This document shows positions 1 to 8,079 of a stretch of DNA of 64,000 nucleotides, one piece after another. Positions within the stretch are counted from its first letter, which is position 1, and every line of letters starts with the position of its first letter. The notes under the pieces were generated by a model that worked only from the letters and a program-made list of their open reading frames with translations, had not been told where the DNA came from and did no database searches. The position numbers and the translations under genes are program-made. The stretch is from NCBI RefSeq assembly GCF_900111455.1, contig NZ_FOIE01000001.1, positions 818,376 through 882,375 of the forward strand, written 5' to 3'. The DNA comes from Geodermatophilus poikilotrophus (GTDB lineage Bacteria > Actinomycetota > Actinomycetes > Mycobacteriales > Geodermatophilaceae).

Positions 1-45
1 CCACGCGCCTCCACCCGGCACCGCGCCGGCTGGGAGCATCCGCGC

Positions 46-381
46 GTGCTCGTCGCCCGCTCGATCGCCCTGTTCCTCGCCGCCGCCGTGCTCGAGATCG
101 GCGGCGCCTGGTTCGTGTGGCAGGGCGTGCGGGAGCACCGGGGCTGGCTCTGGGTCGGCCTGGGGGTGGCGGCTCTCGGCGCCTACGGCTTCGTCGCCAC
201 CCTGCAGCCGGACGCCGCCTTCGGCCGGATCCTGGCCGCCTACGGCGGGGTCTTCGTCGCCGGGAGCCTGGCCTGGGGCATGGCCCTGGACGGCTACCGG
301 CCGGACCGCTTCGACGTCCTCGGAGCGCTGATCTGTCTGCTCGGCGTGGCCGTGATCATGTACGCGCCGCGGGCCCCGTGA
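46..381 (+). CDS. ynfA: YnfA/UPF0060 family small membrane protein
   Basis: Predicted four-helix inner-membrane protein; 111 residues against about 108 usual for the family. Hydrophobic stretches at roughly residues 4-24, 33-51, 58-79 and 88-107 fill nearly the whole chain. The C-terminal block [19 protein letters not shown] and the early GGAWFVWQG segment are what I recognise as YnfA-like. The GTG start at 46 is preceded by GGGAG at 32-36. The transported substrate of the family is not firmly known; the fold resembles small multidrug resistance proteins. A strong hairpin at 393-429 ends the transcript. The gene is close to the window edge, so any upstream partner is not visible. Confidence 0.9.
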   Translation: MLVARSIALFLAAAVLEIGGAWFVWQGVREHRGWLWVGLGVAALGAYGFVATLQPDAAFGRILAAYGGVFVAGSLAWGMALDGYRPDRFDVLGALICLLGVAVIMYAPRAP

Positions 382-392
382 ACCGGACACGG

Positions 393-429
393 CCGAGGGC
401 CGCCCCCGCAGTGCGGGAACGGCCCTCGG
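393..429 (+). terminator. Hairpin terminator after the YnfA gene
   Basis: Ten-base perfect arms (ccgagggccg / cggccctcgg) enclose an inner perfect hairpin cccgca-g-tgcggg. It starts 11 bases after the stop codon. There is no T-tract, as is usual in high-GC actinobacteria. Confidence 0.75.
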
Positions 430-435
430 TGAGCC

Positions 436-556
436 TGGTGACGTACTGGAACGGCCCCCTGCAGGGGCCCGCGCCGAGCGTGGTGACGTGCTGGAACGGC
501 CGCCCTTCAGGGGCCCGCGCCGAGCCTGCGAGGCGTGGGGGGAAGGGTGGTCCTCC
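436..556. repeat. Intergenic repeat family B, two tandem copies plus tail
   Basis: A unit of about 45 bases beginning tggtgacgt and ending cgcgccgagc occurs at 436-480 and again at 481-526, differing at only a few bases. It is followed by a tail (gcgaggcgtggggggaaggg and a few more bases) that runs into the stop codon of the transglycosylase gene on the minus strand. The same unit and tail recur at 20892-20965, also directly after a minus-strand stop codon. The unit contains gcaggggcccgcgcc and related palindromic blocks, so it may form a 3' UTR structure. Confidence 0.7.
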
Positions 557-1389
557 TAGTACCAGCCGTTGGCCTGCGAGTGCGACCAGGCGCCGCACGG
601 GCTGCCGTAGCGGTTCTCGATGTAGATCAGGCCCGCGTCGATCTGCCGGTAGCCGTCCGACGTCTTCGCGATGCCGGTGCTGGCCCAGGTCGAGTTCAGG
701 AACTGCGGGATGCCGTAGGCGGTGCTCGTGGGGTTCTGCGCGTTGGGGTTCCAGCCGCTCTCCTTGCCCCACAGCTTCTCCAGGCAGCTGAACTGCTCGG
801 CGCTGCCGACCTTGCTCATCGCGTAGTCCTTGAAGGAGCCCCGCGGCGCGGCGGACGACGACGAGCTGCTGGCGGCCGGCGCCGGGGCCGCGGCCGGGGC
901 GGGCGCGGCGGCCGCACGGGCAACCGCCTCGGCCGCGGCCTTCTCGGCGGCAGCGCGCTCCGCGGCCTCGCGGGCGGCCTTCTCGGCGGCGGCCTTCTCG
1001 GCGGCCTGGCGGTCCAGCTCGGCCTGCTGGGCGGCGGCCTGGACCTGCGCGGCCTGGGCCTCGGCGACCTGGCGCTCGCTGCGGGAGGCGGCGAGGTCCT
1101 GCAGCGGGGCGAGCTCGGGGGCGGCCGGGGCGGCGAGCGGCTGCTGCGCGGCGTCGGTGCGGATGCCCAGCTGCTCGGCGACGCTCATAGAGGCGGTGAC
1201 CGTCTCGGCCTCCGCCTCGGCGGCGGGCTGGCCGCCGACGACGGTGCTGACCACGATCGCGCCGGCGGCGGCGGTGGCCAGCAGGATCGCGGGGCGCCGG
1301 CCGTGGGCGGGCAGCCGCAGGCGGCGACGGGTGGTCCGGTCGGCGGCGGTGTCGGTGGCCGGGACGGCCGGGAACTGCTGGGTGTCCAT
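556..1389 (-). CDS. Secreted lytic transglycosylase-like cell-wall hydrolase
   Basis: Predicted exported peptidoglycan-cleaving enzyme of 277 residues. A basic, RR-containing N terminus is followed by a hydrophobic signal or anchor at about residues 33-53, then an Ala/Glu-rich coiled-coil stretch (about 85-155), an Ala/Pro/Ser linker, and a C-terminal transglycosylase-like domain (about 185-277). The motif LWGKESGWNPNAQNP carries the likely catalytic Glu, and TAYGIPQFLNSTW is the second family block. The C terminus GSPCGAWSHSQANGWY is typical of actinobacterial members. The ATG at 1389 lies 229 bases below a c-di-AMP riboswitch, a known arrangement for actinobacterial resuscitation and cell-wall hydrolase genes, so synthesis is probably tied to turgor and wall state. 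Confidence 0.88.
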   Translation of the reverse strand: MDTQQFPAVPATDTAADRTTRRRLRLPAHGRRPAILLATAAAGAIVVSTVVGGQPAAEAEAETVTASMSVAEQLGIRTDAAQQPLAAPAAPELAPLQDLAASRSERQVAEAQAAQVQAAAQQAELDRQAAEKAAAEKAAREAAERAAAEKAAAEAVARAAAAPAPAAAPAPAASSSSSSAAPRGSFKDYAMSKVGSAEQFSCLEKLWGKESGWNPNAQNPTSTAYGIPQFLNSTWASTGIAKTSDGYRQIDAGLIYIENRYGSPCGAWSHSQANGWY

Positions 1390-1618
1390 CAGGTGGGGGT
1401 GCTCCGTGGCGGGAGGGCGCGCGGGGTCGGTCCTCCTGGCAGAGGACGGCCCGGCGCGGCGCGGTCTACGGGGACGCCGGCGGATCAGGGGTGCCGGCGG
1501 GCGCGGTCTGGTGCCGGGTCAGCTGGCCGGGGAAGAGGCGCGGAGTGCGCGTGGCCGGGTGGGCCGGCGAGCCGCGAGGGCCCGTGGGCGGGGCATGCGG
1601 AGTGCTCCGTTCTTCCGT

Positions 1619-1745
1619 GAGCCGCCTACCGAGTTAGCTGACGGGTTCGGGCGGGAAGCAGCCCTACCGGCCCGCGAGTCGGACTCGCGGGCGGGATTCA
1701 CCCCAGTACTGCGGTGGGTCCCCGGCTCGCGCCCGCTGGCGGCGG
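1619..1745 (-). promoter_or_regulatory. ydaO-yuaA (c-di-AMP) riboswitch
   Basis: On the minus strand the hallmark blocks of the actinobacterial ydaO aptamer occur in order: gagccggggaccca, ggggtgaatcc, a hairpin gcccgcgagtccgactcgcgggc, ccggtagggctgc, ccgaacccgtcagctaa and ctcggtaggcggc. The ends pair as an outer stem (cgccgcc at about 1737-1744 with ggcggc at 1619-1624). It sits between a promoter at 1812-1841 and the transglycosylase start at 1389. In this family c-di-AMP binding generally lowers expression of the downstream wall-hydrolase gene; that effect here is inferred. The expression platform between 1390 and 1618 was not resolved. Confidence 0.9.
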
Positions 1746-1811
1746 ACACGACTCGGCGGCGTCCGGTCAGGCTCCCCGAGCGGGGACGAGACGACCGACC
1801 GGACGGGAGCC

Positions 1812-1841
1812 ACCGTAAGCGGCGTTACCGTCCCGTGACAA
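1812..1841 (-). promoter_or_regulatory. Predicted promoter of the riboswitch-transglycosylase transcript
   Basis: Minus-strand TTGTCA (1841-1836) and TACGGT (1817-1812) are separated by 18 bases. They lie about 65 bases before the first conserved riboswitch block, so a start near 1805 would include the whole aptamer. Confidence 0.55.
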
Positions 1842-1938
1842 TCCTGGGGACGGCAGATGTGACGCGAGTGACGTCGCCGGGGGCTGCCCGCCCTCCTCCG
1901 AGGGAGCCGGGCGAGGGGAATACCACGGGCCGCGGTAC

Positions 1939-1971
1939 GTTGCACCAGCCGGTAGTTGCACTCTCAACCAA
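1939..1971 (+). promoter_or_regulatory. Repeated GTTGCA motifs before the monooxygenase pair
   Basis: GTTGCA occurs at 1939-1944 and again at 1955-1960, one and a half helical turns apart. The second copy also forms an inverted pair GTTG-cactct-CAAC. The site lies 12-44 bases before the ATG at 1983, so it overlaps the likely promoter and is a candidate operator. No regulator gene is adjacent; the binding protein is unknown. Confidence 0.4.
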
Positions 1972-1982
1972 CGGAGACCGAC

Positions 1983-3086
1983 ATGCAGTTCGGCGTCTTC
2001 TCGGTCAGCGACATCACGACCGATCCCACCAACGGCCGCACGCCCGGCGAGGCTGAGCGGATCCAGGCGATCGTCACCATCGGGGAGAAGGCCGAGGAGG
2101 TCGGGCTCGACGTCTTCGCCCTGGGCGAGCACCACAACCCGCCGTTCTTCTCCTCCTCGCCGACGACGACGCTGGCCTACATCGCCGCACGGACGTCGAC
2201 CCTGCAGCTGTCGACGGCGACCACGCTGATCACCACCAACGACCCGGTGAAGATCGCCGAGGACTACGCGATGCTCCAGCACCTGGCCGGCGGCCGGGTG
2301 GACCTGATGATGGGGCGCGGCAACACCGGCCCGGTGTACCCGTGGTTCGGGCAGGACATCCGCAACGGCCTGCCGCTGGCGGTGGAGAACTACGCGCTGC
2401 TGCGCCGGCTGTGGGACGAGGAGGTCGTCGACTGGCAGGGGCAGTTCCGCACGCCGCTGCAGGGCTTCACCTCGACCCCGCGGCCGCTGGACGGTGTCCC
2501 GCCGTTCGTGTGGCACGGCTCGATCCGCTCGCCGCAGATCGCCGAGCAGGCCGCCTACTACGGCGACGGCTTCTTCCACAACCACATCTTCTGGCCGGCC
2601 GAGCACACCGCCCGGATGGTGGAGTTCTACCGCCGCCGCTACGAGCACCACGGCCACGGCAGCGCCGACCAGGCGATCGTCGGGCTGGGCGGGCAGGTGT
2701 TCGTGCGGAGGAACAGCCAGGACGCCGTCCGGGAGTTCCGGCCCTACTTCGACAACGCGCCGGTCTACGGCCACGGCCCCTCGCTGGAGGACTTCTCCCG
2801 CGAGACGCCGTTGACCGTCGGCTCCCCGCAGCAGGTCATCGAGCGGACGCTGGGCTTCCGCGAGTACGTCGGTGACTACCAGCGGCAGCTGTTCCTCATC
2901 GACCACGCCGGCCTGCCGCTGAAGACGGTCCTGGAGCAGCTGGACGTGCTGGGCGAGGAGGTCGTGCCGGTGCTGCGTCGCGAGTTCGCGGCGCTCAAGC
3001 CCGCGCACGTGCCCGACGCCCCGACCCACGCCTCGCGCGTGGCGGCCCGCACCGCCGCCCCGACCCCGGAGGAGGTCACGGCATGA
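1983..3086 (+). CDS. LLM-class FMN-dependent monooxygenase, CE1758 type
   Basis: Predicted flavin-dependent monooxygenase with the bacterial luciferase TIM-barrel fold, 367 residues. Recognisable blocks are LGEHHNPPFFSSSP near residue 45, the substrate and flavin wall around LMMGRGNTGPVYPWFGQD, and PFVWHGSIRSPQIAEQAAYY. The product overlaps (ATGA) an FMN reductase gene; this pair of a luciferase-like oxygenase and its reductase is the known CE1758/CE1759 duo of actinobacteria, in which the reductase is thought to supply reduced FMN. The ATG at 1983 is chosen because it follows GGAGA at a good distance; an ATG 27 bases upstream has no ribosome site. The natural substrate is not known for this subfamily. 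Confidence 0.88.
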   Translation: MQFGVFSVSDITTDPTNGRTPGEAERIQAIVTIGEKAEEVGLDVFALGEHHNPPFFSSSPTTTLAYIAARTSTLQLSTATTLITTNDPVKIAEDYAMLQHLAGGRVDLMMGRGNTGPVYPWFGQDIRNGLPLAVENYALLRRLWDEEVVDWQGQFRTPLQGFTSTPRPLDGVPPFVWHGSIRSPQIAEQAAYYGDGFFHNHIFWPAEHTARMVEFYRRRYEHHGHGSADQAIVGLGGQVFVRRNSQDAVREFRPYFDNAPVYGHGPSLEDFSRETPLTVGSPQQVIERTLGFREYVGDYQRQLFLIDHAGLPLKTVLEQLDVLGEEVVPVLRREFAALKPAHVPDAPTHASRVAARTAAPTPEEVTA

Positions 3087-3703
3087 CCACCCGCACCCTG
3101 GCCGTCGTCAGCGCCGGCCTGTCGACCCCGTCGTCGACCCGGCTGCTGGCCGACCGGCTCACCGCCGCGACGGTCGCCGCCCTGCGCGAGCGGGGCGACG
3201 ACGCGACGGTGGAGGTCGTCGAGCTGCGCGCCCACGCCCGCGACCTGGCCGACGACCTGGTCACCGGGTTCGCCAACGAGTCGCTGCGCGCGGCGATCGA
3301 CACGGTGGTCGGCGCCGACGGGCTGATCGCGGTGACGCCGGTGTTCTCGGCGTCCTACAGCGGGCTGTTCAAGACGTTCTTCGACGTCCTGGACAAGGAC
3401 TCGCTCACCGGGACGCCGGTGCTGCTCGGCGCGACCGCGGGCACCGCCCGGCACTCGCTGGTGATCGAGCACGCCATGCGGCCGCTGTTCGCCTACCTGC
3501 GCGCCATCCCTGCGCCGACCGGCGTCTTCGCTGCGTCGGAGGACTGGGCCGGCGCCGGAGGGGTGGACGGCGAGCTGGCCCGCCGCGTCGACCGCGCCGC
3601 CGGCGAGCTGGCCGACCTGGTCGCCGGCCGGCCGTCCGTCGAGCGGCCGGTGGACCCGTTCGCCGACGTCCCCTCCTTCGAGGAGCTGCTCCGCGGGCAC
3701 TGA
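3083..3703 (+). CDS. NAD(P)H-dependent FMN reductase, CE1759 type
   Basis: Predicted flavodoxin-like reductase of 206 residues that reduces free FMN for the adjacent monooxygenase. The N terminus VVSAGLSTPSSTRLLADRL is the FMN-phosphate loop of the NADPH-dependent FMN reductase fold. The middle block VTPVFSASYSGLFKTFFD is the conserved flavin-facing strand and loop, and GTPVLLGATAGTARHSL follows. The start ATG at 3083 overlaps the stop codon of the monooxygenase gene, so the two are translationally coupled in one operon. An imperfect hairpin at 3782-3847 may end the transcript. Confidence 0.88.
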   Translation: MTTRTLAVVSAGLSTPSSTRLLADRLTAATVAALRERGDDATVEVVELRAHARDLADDLVTGFANESLRAAIDTVVGADGLIAVTPVFSASYSGLFKTFFDVLDKDSLTGTPVLLGATAGTARHSLVIEHAMRPLFAYLRAIPAPTGVFAASEDWAGAGGVDGELARRVDRAAGELADLVAGRPSVERPVDPFADVPSFEELLRGH

Positions 3704-3781
3704 GCCGGCACTCCGCCGCAGTCAGGCGCCGGGGCCACCTGCCGAGCCCGACAGGTCGTCCCGGCGCCGCGGTGCCTCGAT

Positions 3782-3847
3782 CACGAGCTCCCGGGGACGA
3801 CACGCCTGCGTGCGACCGCGCGTCGCACCCGGGACTCCGGGCTCGTG
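3782..3847. terminator. Possible bidirectional terminator
   Basis: cacgagc (3782-3788) pairs with gctcgtg (3841-3847), with an inner tcccggg/cccggga pair and a bulge. It lies between two convergent genes. Confidence 0.4.
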
Positions 3848-3856
3848 GGGAAGACG

Positions 3857-5431
3857 TCAGCGGACGGCGTCCTCCGAGGGGACGGCGGAGCCGCCCTGCG
3901 GGGCCTCGGCCGTCATGATCCGGACGATCTCGGCCCGGTCGGTGGCCGAGGGCAGCCCCCACCCCGGCTCGTAGCCGTAGACCTCCCCCAGCGGTGTCGA
4001 CGCCGTCCGCCCGGTGAGCACCTCGACCGAGGAGGAGTCGATGAGCCCGGGGTGCTCGACACCGCAGGCCTCGGCGACCTTGACCAGGTCGCGGCGCAGC
4101 GTCCCGATGTAGTTCGCTGCGCGGACCGACTTGAGCTGCGGGTCCAAGCCGTGCGCCAGCCAGGGGTTCTGCGTGGCGACGCCGGTCGGGCAGGTGTCGG
4201 TGTGGCACTTCTGCGCCTGGATGCAGCCGATCGCGAGCATCGCCTCGCGGCCGATGTTCACCATGTCGCAGCCGAGGGCGAACGCCACGATCGCGTTGTC
4301 GGGCAGGCCGAGCTTGCCGGCGCCGACGAAGGTGACCTGCTCCTGCAGCCCGGCGCGGGCGAACACCGAGTGGACGCGGGCGAAGCCGAGCTGGAACGGC
4401 AGGGACACCGAGTCGGTGAAGATGAGCGGCGCCGCGCCGGTGCCGCCCTCGCCGCCGTCCACCGTCACGAAGTCCACGCCGCGGCCGGTCGTCGTCATCA
4501 GCTCGGTCAGCTCGTGCCAGAAGGTCATGTCCCCGACGGCGGACTTGATGCCCACCGGCAGCCCGGTCTCGGCAGCGAGCAGCTCCACCCAGTCCAGCAG
4601 GCTGTCGGCATCGCTGAACTCCGCGTGCCGGGACGGGCTGATGCAGTCCACGCCCTCCGGCACGCCGCGCGCGGCCGCGATCTCGGCCGACACCTTGGCA
4701 GCCGGCAGGACGCCGCCCAGGCTGGGCTTCGCACCCTGGCTGAGCTTGACCTCCAGGGCCCGGACCGGCGCTCCGGCGACGAGGTCCTTGAGCCGCTGCA
4801 GGTCGAAGCGGCCGCGTTCGTCCCGGCAGCCGAAGTAGGCGGTGCCGAGCTGGAAGACCAGCTCCCCGCCGTGCCGGTGGTGCACCGAGAGCCCGCCCTC
4901 GCCGGTGTTCTGCAGGCAGCCGGCCAGCGCCGCGCCGCGGTTGAGCGCCTCGATGGCTGCGCCGGACAGCGACCCGAAGCTCATCGCCGAGACGTTCACG
5001 ACCGAGGCCGGCCGGAACGCCCGCGCCCGCCCGCGCGGCCCGCCGAGCACCTTGGCCGAGGGCAGCTGCACGTCGTGCGCCGAGGTCGGCGTCGACGGCG
5101 GCACGGCCCGGCCGAACGTCCGGTGGTTGATGACCGGGTAGCCGGCGGTGTACTCGAGGTCGTTGTCGGTGCCGAAGCCGAAGTAGTTGTTCTCCCCCTT
5201 GGCCGAGGCGTACACCCAGCGCCGCTGGTCGCGGGTGAACGGGCGCTCCTCGTTGTTGCCCGCCACCAGGTACTGGCGCAGCTCCGGGCCGACCGACTCC
5301 AGCAGGTAGCGCGCGTGGCCGAGCACCGGGAAGTTGCGCAACAGGGTGTGCTCGCGCTGCAGCAGGTCGCGGGCGGCGACCGCGGCGAGACCGGCGAGGC
5401 CGGCACCGGCGAGACGGAGAGTGCGTCCCAT
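3857..5431 (-). CDS. FMN-binding glutamate synthase family protein
   Basis: 524 residues corresponding to the FMN-binding (central plus synthase) barrel of the glutamate synthase large chain, without an amidotransferase domain. A hydrophobic stretch near residues 5-22 may be an N-terminal anchor. Conserved blocks include NVSAMSFGSLSGAAIEALN, NTGEGGLSVHH, EVKLSQGAKPSLGGVLPAAK, ISPSRHAEFSD, IKSAVGD, TVDGGEGGTGAAPLIF and the Cys-rich IGCIQAQKCHTDTCPTGVATQ, which matches the 3Fe-4S cluster region of the family. Stand-alone members exist in many bacteria and their substrate is uncertain, so glutamate synthesis should not be assumed. The gene is monocistronic as far as can be seen, convergent with the FMN reductase. 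Confidence 0.85.
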   Translation of the reverse strand: MGRTLRLAGAGLAGLAAVAARDLLQREHTLLRNFPVLGHARYLLESVGPELRQYLVAGNNEERPFTRDQRRWVYASAKGENNYFGFGTDNDLEYTAGYPVINHRTFGRAVPPSTPTSAHDVQLPSAKVLGGPRGRARAFRPASVVNVSAMSFGSLSGAAIEALNRGAALAGCLQNTGEGGLSVHHRHGGELVFQLGTAYFGCRDERGRFDLQRLKDLVAGAPVRALEVKLSQGAKPSLGGVLPAAKVSAEIAAARGVPEGVDCISPSRHAEFSDADSLLDWVELLAAETGLPVGIKSAVGDMTFWHELTELMTTTGRGVDFVTVDGGEGGTGAAPLIFTDSVSLPFQLGFARVHSVFARAGLQEQVTFVGAGKLGLPDNAIVAFALGCDMVNIGREAMLAIGCIQAQKCHTDTCPTGVATQNPWLAHGLDPQLKSVRAANYIGTLRRDLVKVAEACGVEHPGLIDSSSVEVLTGRTASTPLGEVYGYEPGWGLPSATDRAEIVRIMTAEAPQGGSAVPSEDAVR

Positions 5432-5541
5432 CGCGCCACGATGTCACCGCGGGCCCGGTTCCGGGGGGTCCGTCGACGCCCCGTCCGCGTCCGCCGCCCG
5501 TGGCCCGCCGCCGGCGTCCGGCTCGCGGGGGCAGCCCGGGA

Positions 5542-7092
5542 TCAGACGGGGGCGGCCGGGGGGTCGTCGAGCGCGTCCAGGACGGTGAGGACGTCGGTCA
5601 GCGCGTCGGTGGAGCGCTCGACCAGCGGCCGCAGCTGCCGGTAGACCGCGGCGTCGGCCGGGTCGGGCTCCACCGGGTCGTGCACGGCCACCAGCTCGGT
5701 CGCGGCGTCCAGGTCCGGCAGCGCGCCCAGGGCGTGCAGCCCGAGCAGGCAGGCGCCCAGCCCGGTGCCCTCGGGGGAGTCGGCGACCCGCACCGGCAGG
5801 TCGAGGGCGGCGGCCAGCGTGCGCACCCACAGCGACGAGGCGACCGCTCCCCCGGTGGCGCGCACCTCGCGCACCGGCAGGTCGGTGGCGGCGAACGCGT
5901 CGCGGACCAGCGCCAGCTGCTGGCAGACACCCTCCACCGCAGCGCGCACCAGGTGCGGCCGCCGGTGCTCGCGGCGCAGGCCGATGTAGGCCCCGCGCAG
6001 CCCCGAGCGCCACCACGGCGCCCGCTCGCCGAGCAGGTAGGGCAGGCACAGCAGCCCGGCGCTGCCCGCGGGCACCTGCGCGGCCTCCTCGAGCAGCCGG
6101 GCGTCGAGCTCGTCGGCCGCCTCGCCGTGCGGCTCGGGCGAGCCGGGCTCGACGGCCAGCGCGTGGCTGGCCCAGCGCACCACCGAGCCGCCGTTGTTCA
6201 CCGATCCCCCGACCACCCAGGCGTCGTCGGTGAGCGCGTAGCAGAACAGCCGGCGCGCGGGGTCGACCGTGGGCGTGGGGACGACGACCCGCATCGCGCC
6301 GCTGGTGCCCAGGGAGACCGCGGCGACCTCGGGGCGCACCGCGCCGACGCCGAGGTTGGCCAGCACCCCGTCGGCGGCCCCGACGACCACCGGGGTGTCC
6401 GCCGGGAGCCCGGTCGCGGCGGCGACGCCCGGGCGCAGGCCCGGCAGCACCGCGGTCGTCGGCAGCACCTCGCCGAGCTGGCCGGCCCGGATGCCGGCGA
6501 TGGCCAGCGCCTCGTCGTCCCAGCGGCCGGCCCGGACGTCGTAGAGACCGGTGGCCGAGGCGGACGAGCGGTCGACCGCCTGCGCGCCGCCGCACAGCGC
6601 CCCGAGCACCAGCTCCTTGACCCCGCCCCAGCGCGGCGTCCCAGCCACCCGGTCGGCGTCCTGCGCCCGCTCCCAGGAGAGCTTCACCAGCGGCGACATC
6701 GCGTGCACCGGTGTGCCGGTCCGGGCGTGCAGCGCGGGGGCGCGCCCGTCGGCGACCAGGGCCTGCGCCCACTCCGCGGCCCGGGCGTCGGCCCAGGTGA
6801 CCACCGGCCCCAGCGGCGTGCCGTCGGCGTCCATCGGCACCAGGCCGTGCATGGCGGCGCTCAGGCTGATCCCGACGACGCGGTCGCCGCGCTCGCGGGC
6901 GCGCTCGGCGATCGCGGTGAGCGCCTCGACCGCGGCCTGCTGCAGGCGGCCGGCGTCGAGCTCGGCGCGGCCGGGCCCGGGCACCCGCAGCGGGTAGCCG
7001 ACACTGGCGAGGTCGCGCACGCGGGCGTCGACGCCCGCGGTGACCGCCTTCGTCGCCGTCGTCCCGGAGTCCAGCCCGACGACGACGTCCAC
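5542..7092 (-). CDS. FGGY-family carbohydrate kinase, gluconokinase-like
   Basis: Predicted cytoplasmic sugar kinase of about 516 residues using the actin-like FGGY fold. The N-terminal phosphate loop is VVGLDSGTTATKAV; the substrate-side block ISLSAAMHGLVPMDADG and GPVVTWADARAAEW are gluconokinase or xylulokinase-like; the C-terminal half has VVVGAADGVLANLGVGAV, SLGTSGAMRV and RATGGAVASSLWVRTLAAAL. Overall it most resembles GntK-type gluconokinases, but xylulose or another polyol cannot be excluded. I prefer the GTG at 7092, which follows GGGAGG (7103-7098) by five bases; the GTG at 7098 would overlap that ribosome site. No transporter or dehydrogenase for gluconate lies beside it. Confidence 0.8.
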   Translation of the reverse strand: MDVVVGLDSGTTATKAVTAGVDARVRDLASVGYPLRVPGPGRAELDAGRLQQAAVEALTAIAERARERGDRVVGISLSAAMHGLVPMDADGTPLGPVVTWADARAAEWAQALVADGRAPALHARTGTPVHAMSPLVKLSWERAQDADRVAGTPRWGGVKELVLGALCGGAQAVDRSSASATGLYDVRAGRWDDEALAIAGIRAGQLGEVLPTTAVLPGLRPGVAAATGLPADTPVVVGAADGVLANLGVGAVRPEVAAVSLGTSGAMRVVVPTPTVDPARRLFCYALTDDAWVVGGSVNNGGSVVRWASHALAVEPGSPEPHGEAADELDARLLEEAAQVPAGSAGLLCLPYLLGERAPWWRSGLRGAYIGLRREHRRPHLVRAAVEGVCQQLALVRDAFAATDLPVREVRATGGAVASSLWVRTLAAALDLPVRVADSPEGTGLGACLLGLHALGALPDLDAATELVAVHDPVEPDPADAAVYRQLRPLVERSTDALTDVLTVLDALDDPPAAPV

Positions 7093-7137
7093 GTGCACCT
7101 CCCGCTCGGGCCCTGGGCCGGGCCCGGCGCCATCGTG

Positions 7138-7791
7138 TCAGGTCGGCAGCGGTGCGGGCGCGGGCTCCTCACCGGCCGGCTGGCCGGCCAGGACCTGCAG
7201 CACCGCGTCCAGCTCCCGGGTCAGCCGGCGCACCTCGGCGTGTGCCCGCGCCAGCTCCTCCTCCGCCGCCGCCCGGGCCTGCTCGGCCTCCCGCCGCATG
7301 CGGGCGCACTCGGCGACGGCGCCGTCCTTGACCTCGCGGGCCCGCCGCAGCAGCGCGTCGGCCTCCGCGCGCGCCTCACCGCGCAGCCGGTCGGCGTCGG
7401 CGGCGCCGGCCTCGGTCAGCCGCGCGGCCTCGTCGGCGGCCAGCCGCAGGATCTCGCCGACCCGCTCGGAGGTCCGCACCTGCTCGCGCCCCGCCGGTGA
7501 GCAGGCCAGCAGCCGGCGGGAGATCTCCAGCTCCGCGGCGCAGGCGCCGTAGCGGGACATCAGGTCGTCGTTGGCCCGCCGGACGGCGAGCAGCTCGGTC
7601 CCGGCCCAGGCGACGTAGTCGTCCACCTGCAGCCGGTCGTAGCCGCGCAGCGCGGCGCGGAACGCCGGCCGGGGCTCGAGCAGGGCGTCGAGGTCCCCGG
7701 CGCCACCGGGCCGGCCCCGCTCCGCGCGCGGGGCCGCCGCCCCGGCCGCCCCGGACCCCCTGCCGAACGGGGCCTCGCTGCGTCCGAACAC
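7138..7791 (-). CDS. DivIVA-like coiled-coil protein
   Basis: 217 residues. The block FRAALRGYDRLQVDDYVAW near residues 35-55 resembles the N-terminal DivIVA signature that recognises curved membrane, and it is followed by long Ala/Glu/Arg-rich coiled coil (about 60-205) ending in a Pro-rich tail. Actinobacterial proteins of this kind are linked to polar growth or cell-wall organisation; the exact role here is unknown. The GTG at 7791 is selected because GGAGG ends four bases before it. A longer in-frame reading would add 90 Pro/Gly-rich residues that merely translate the intergenic repeat upstream. Confidence 0.7.
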   Translation of the reverse strand: MFGRSEAPFGRGSGAAGAAAPRAERGRPGGAGDLDALLEPRPAFRAALRGYDRLQVDDYVAWAGTELLAVRRANDDLMSRYGACAAELEISRRLLACSPAGREQVRTSERVGEILRLAADEAARLTEAGAADADRLRGEARAEADALLRRAREVKDGAVAECARMRREAEQARAAAEEELARAHAEVRRLTRELDAVLQVLAGQPAGEEPAPAPLPT

Positions 7792-7924
7792 CGCGCCTCC
7801 CTGCTTCCCCGTTCCCCAGGGCCGGGACGGTGCCAGACCAGGGCCGCCAGGAGGAGTCCCGCGCTCCCGGGCCGCGGGCGAGACGGCCTCGTCCGCCACC
7901 TGCGTGCTGGGTCCACCACAGGGG

Positions 7925-8079
7925 GTGGTCAGCTCCCTGCAGGGTCCCGCCGGCCCCGTCCAGGGGCTCGCCGCGAGGCCCCGTCCCGGGCCCCGCCCTG
8001 AGCCTGCGAAGGGTGGGGAGGACGGGGTCCTTCCACGGTGCGGAGGACGGGGCCCTCCCACGAGCGGCAGGGGCCTTCC
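7925..8079. repeat. Intergenic repeat family A, copy 1
   Basis: Read on the minus strand, directly after the MFS stop codon, the stretch contains gaggaccccgtcctccc-like hairpin units twice, then cgcaggctcagggcggggcc, cccgggacggggcc and gagcccctggacggggcc. The same series of blocks recurs in six other gaps of the window. The core GAGGAC-ccc-GTCCTC is a perfect six-base inverted repeat. Confidence 0.65.

Noticed and set aside
436..526. CRISPR-like array at the tandem repeats
   Set aside because: Only two copies, directly adjacent with no spacers, and no cas genes in the window.
535..2056. Long open frames on the plus strand opposite the transglycosylase and riboswitch
   Set aside because: They are Gly/Arg-rich shadows of the minus-strand gene with no ribosome site, and they run through the structured riboswitch.
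7792..8061. N-terminal extension of the DivIVA-like protein from 8061
   Set aside because: The added 90 residues translate the family A intergenic repeat; the GTG at 7791 has a proper ribosome site.
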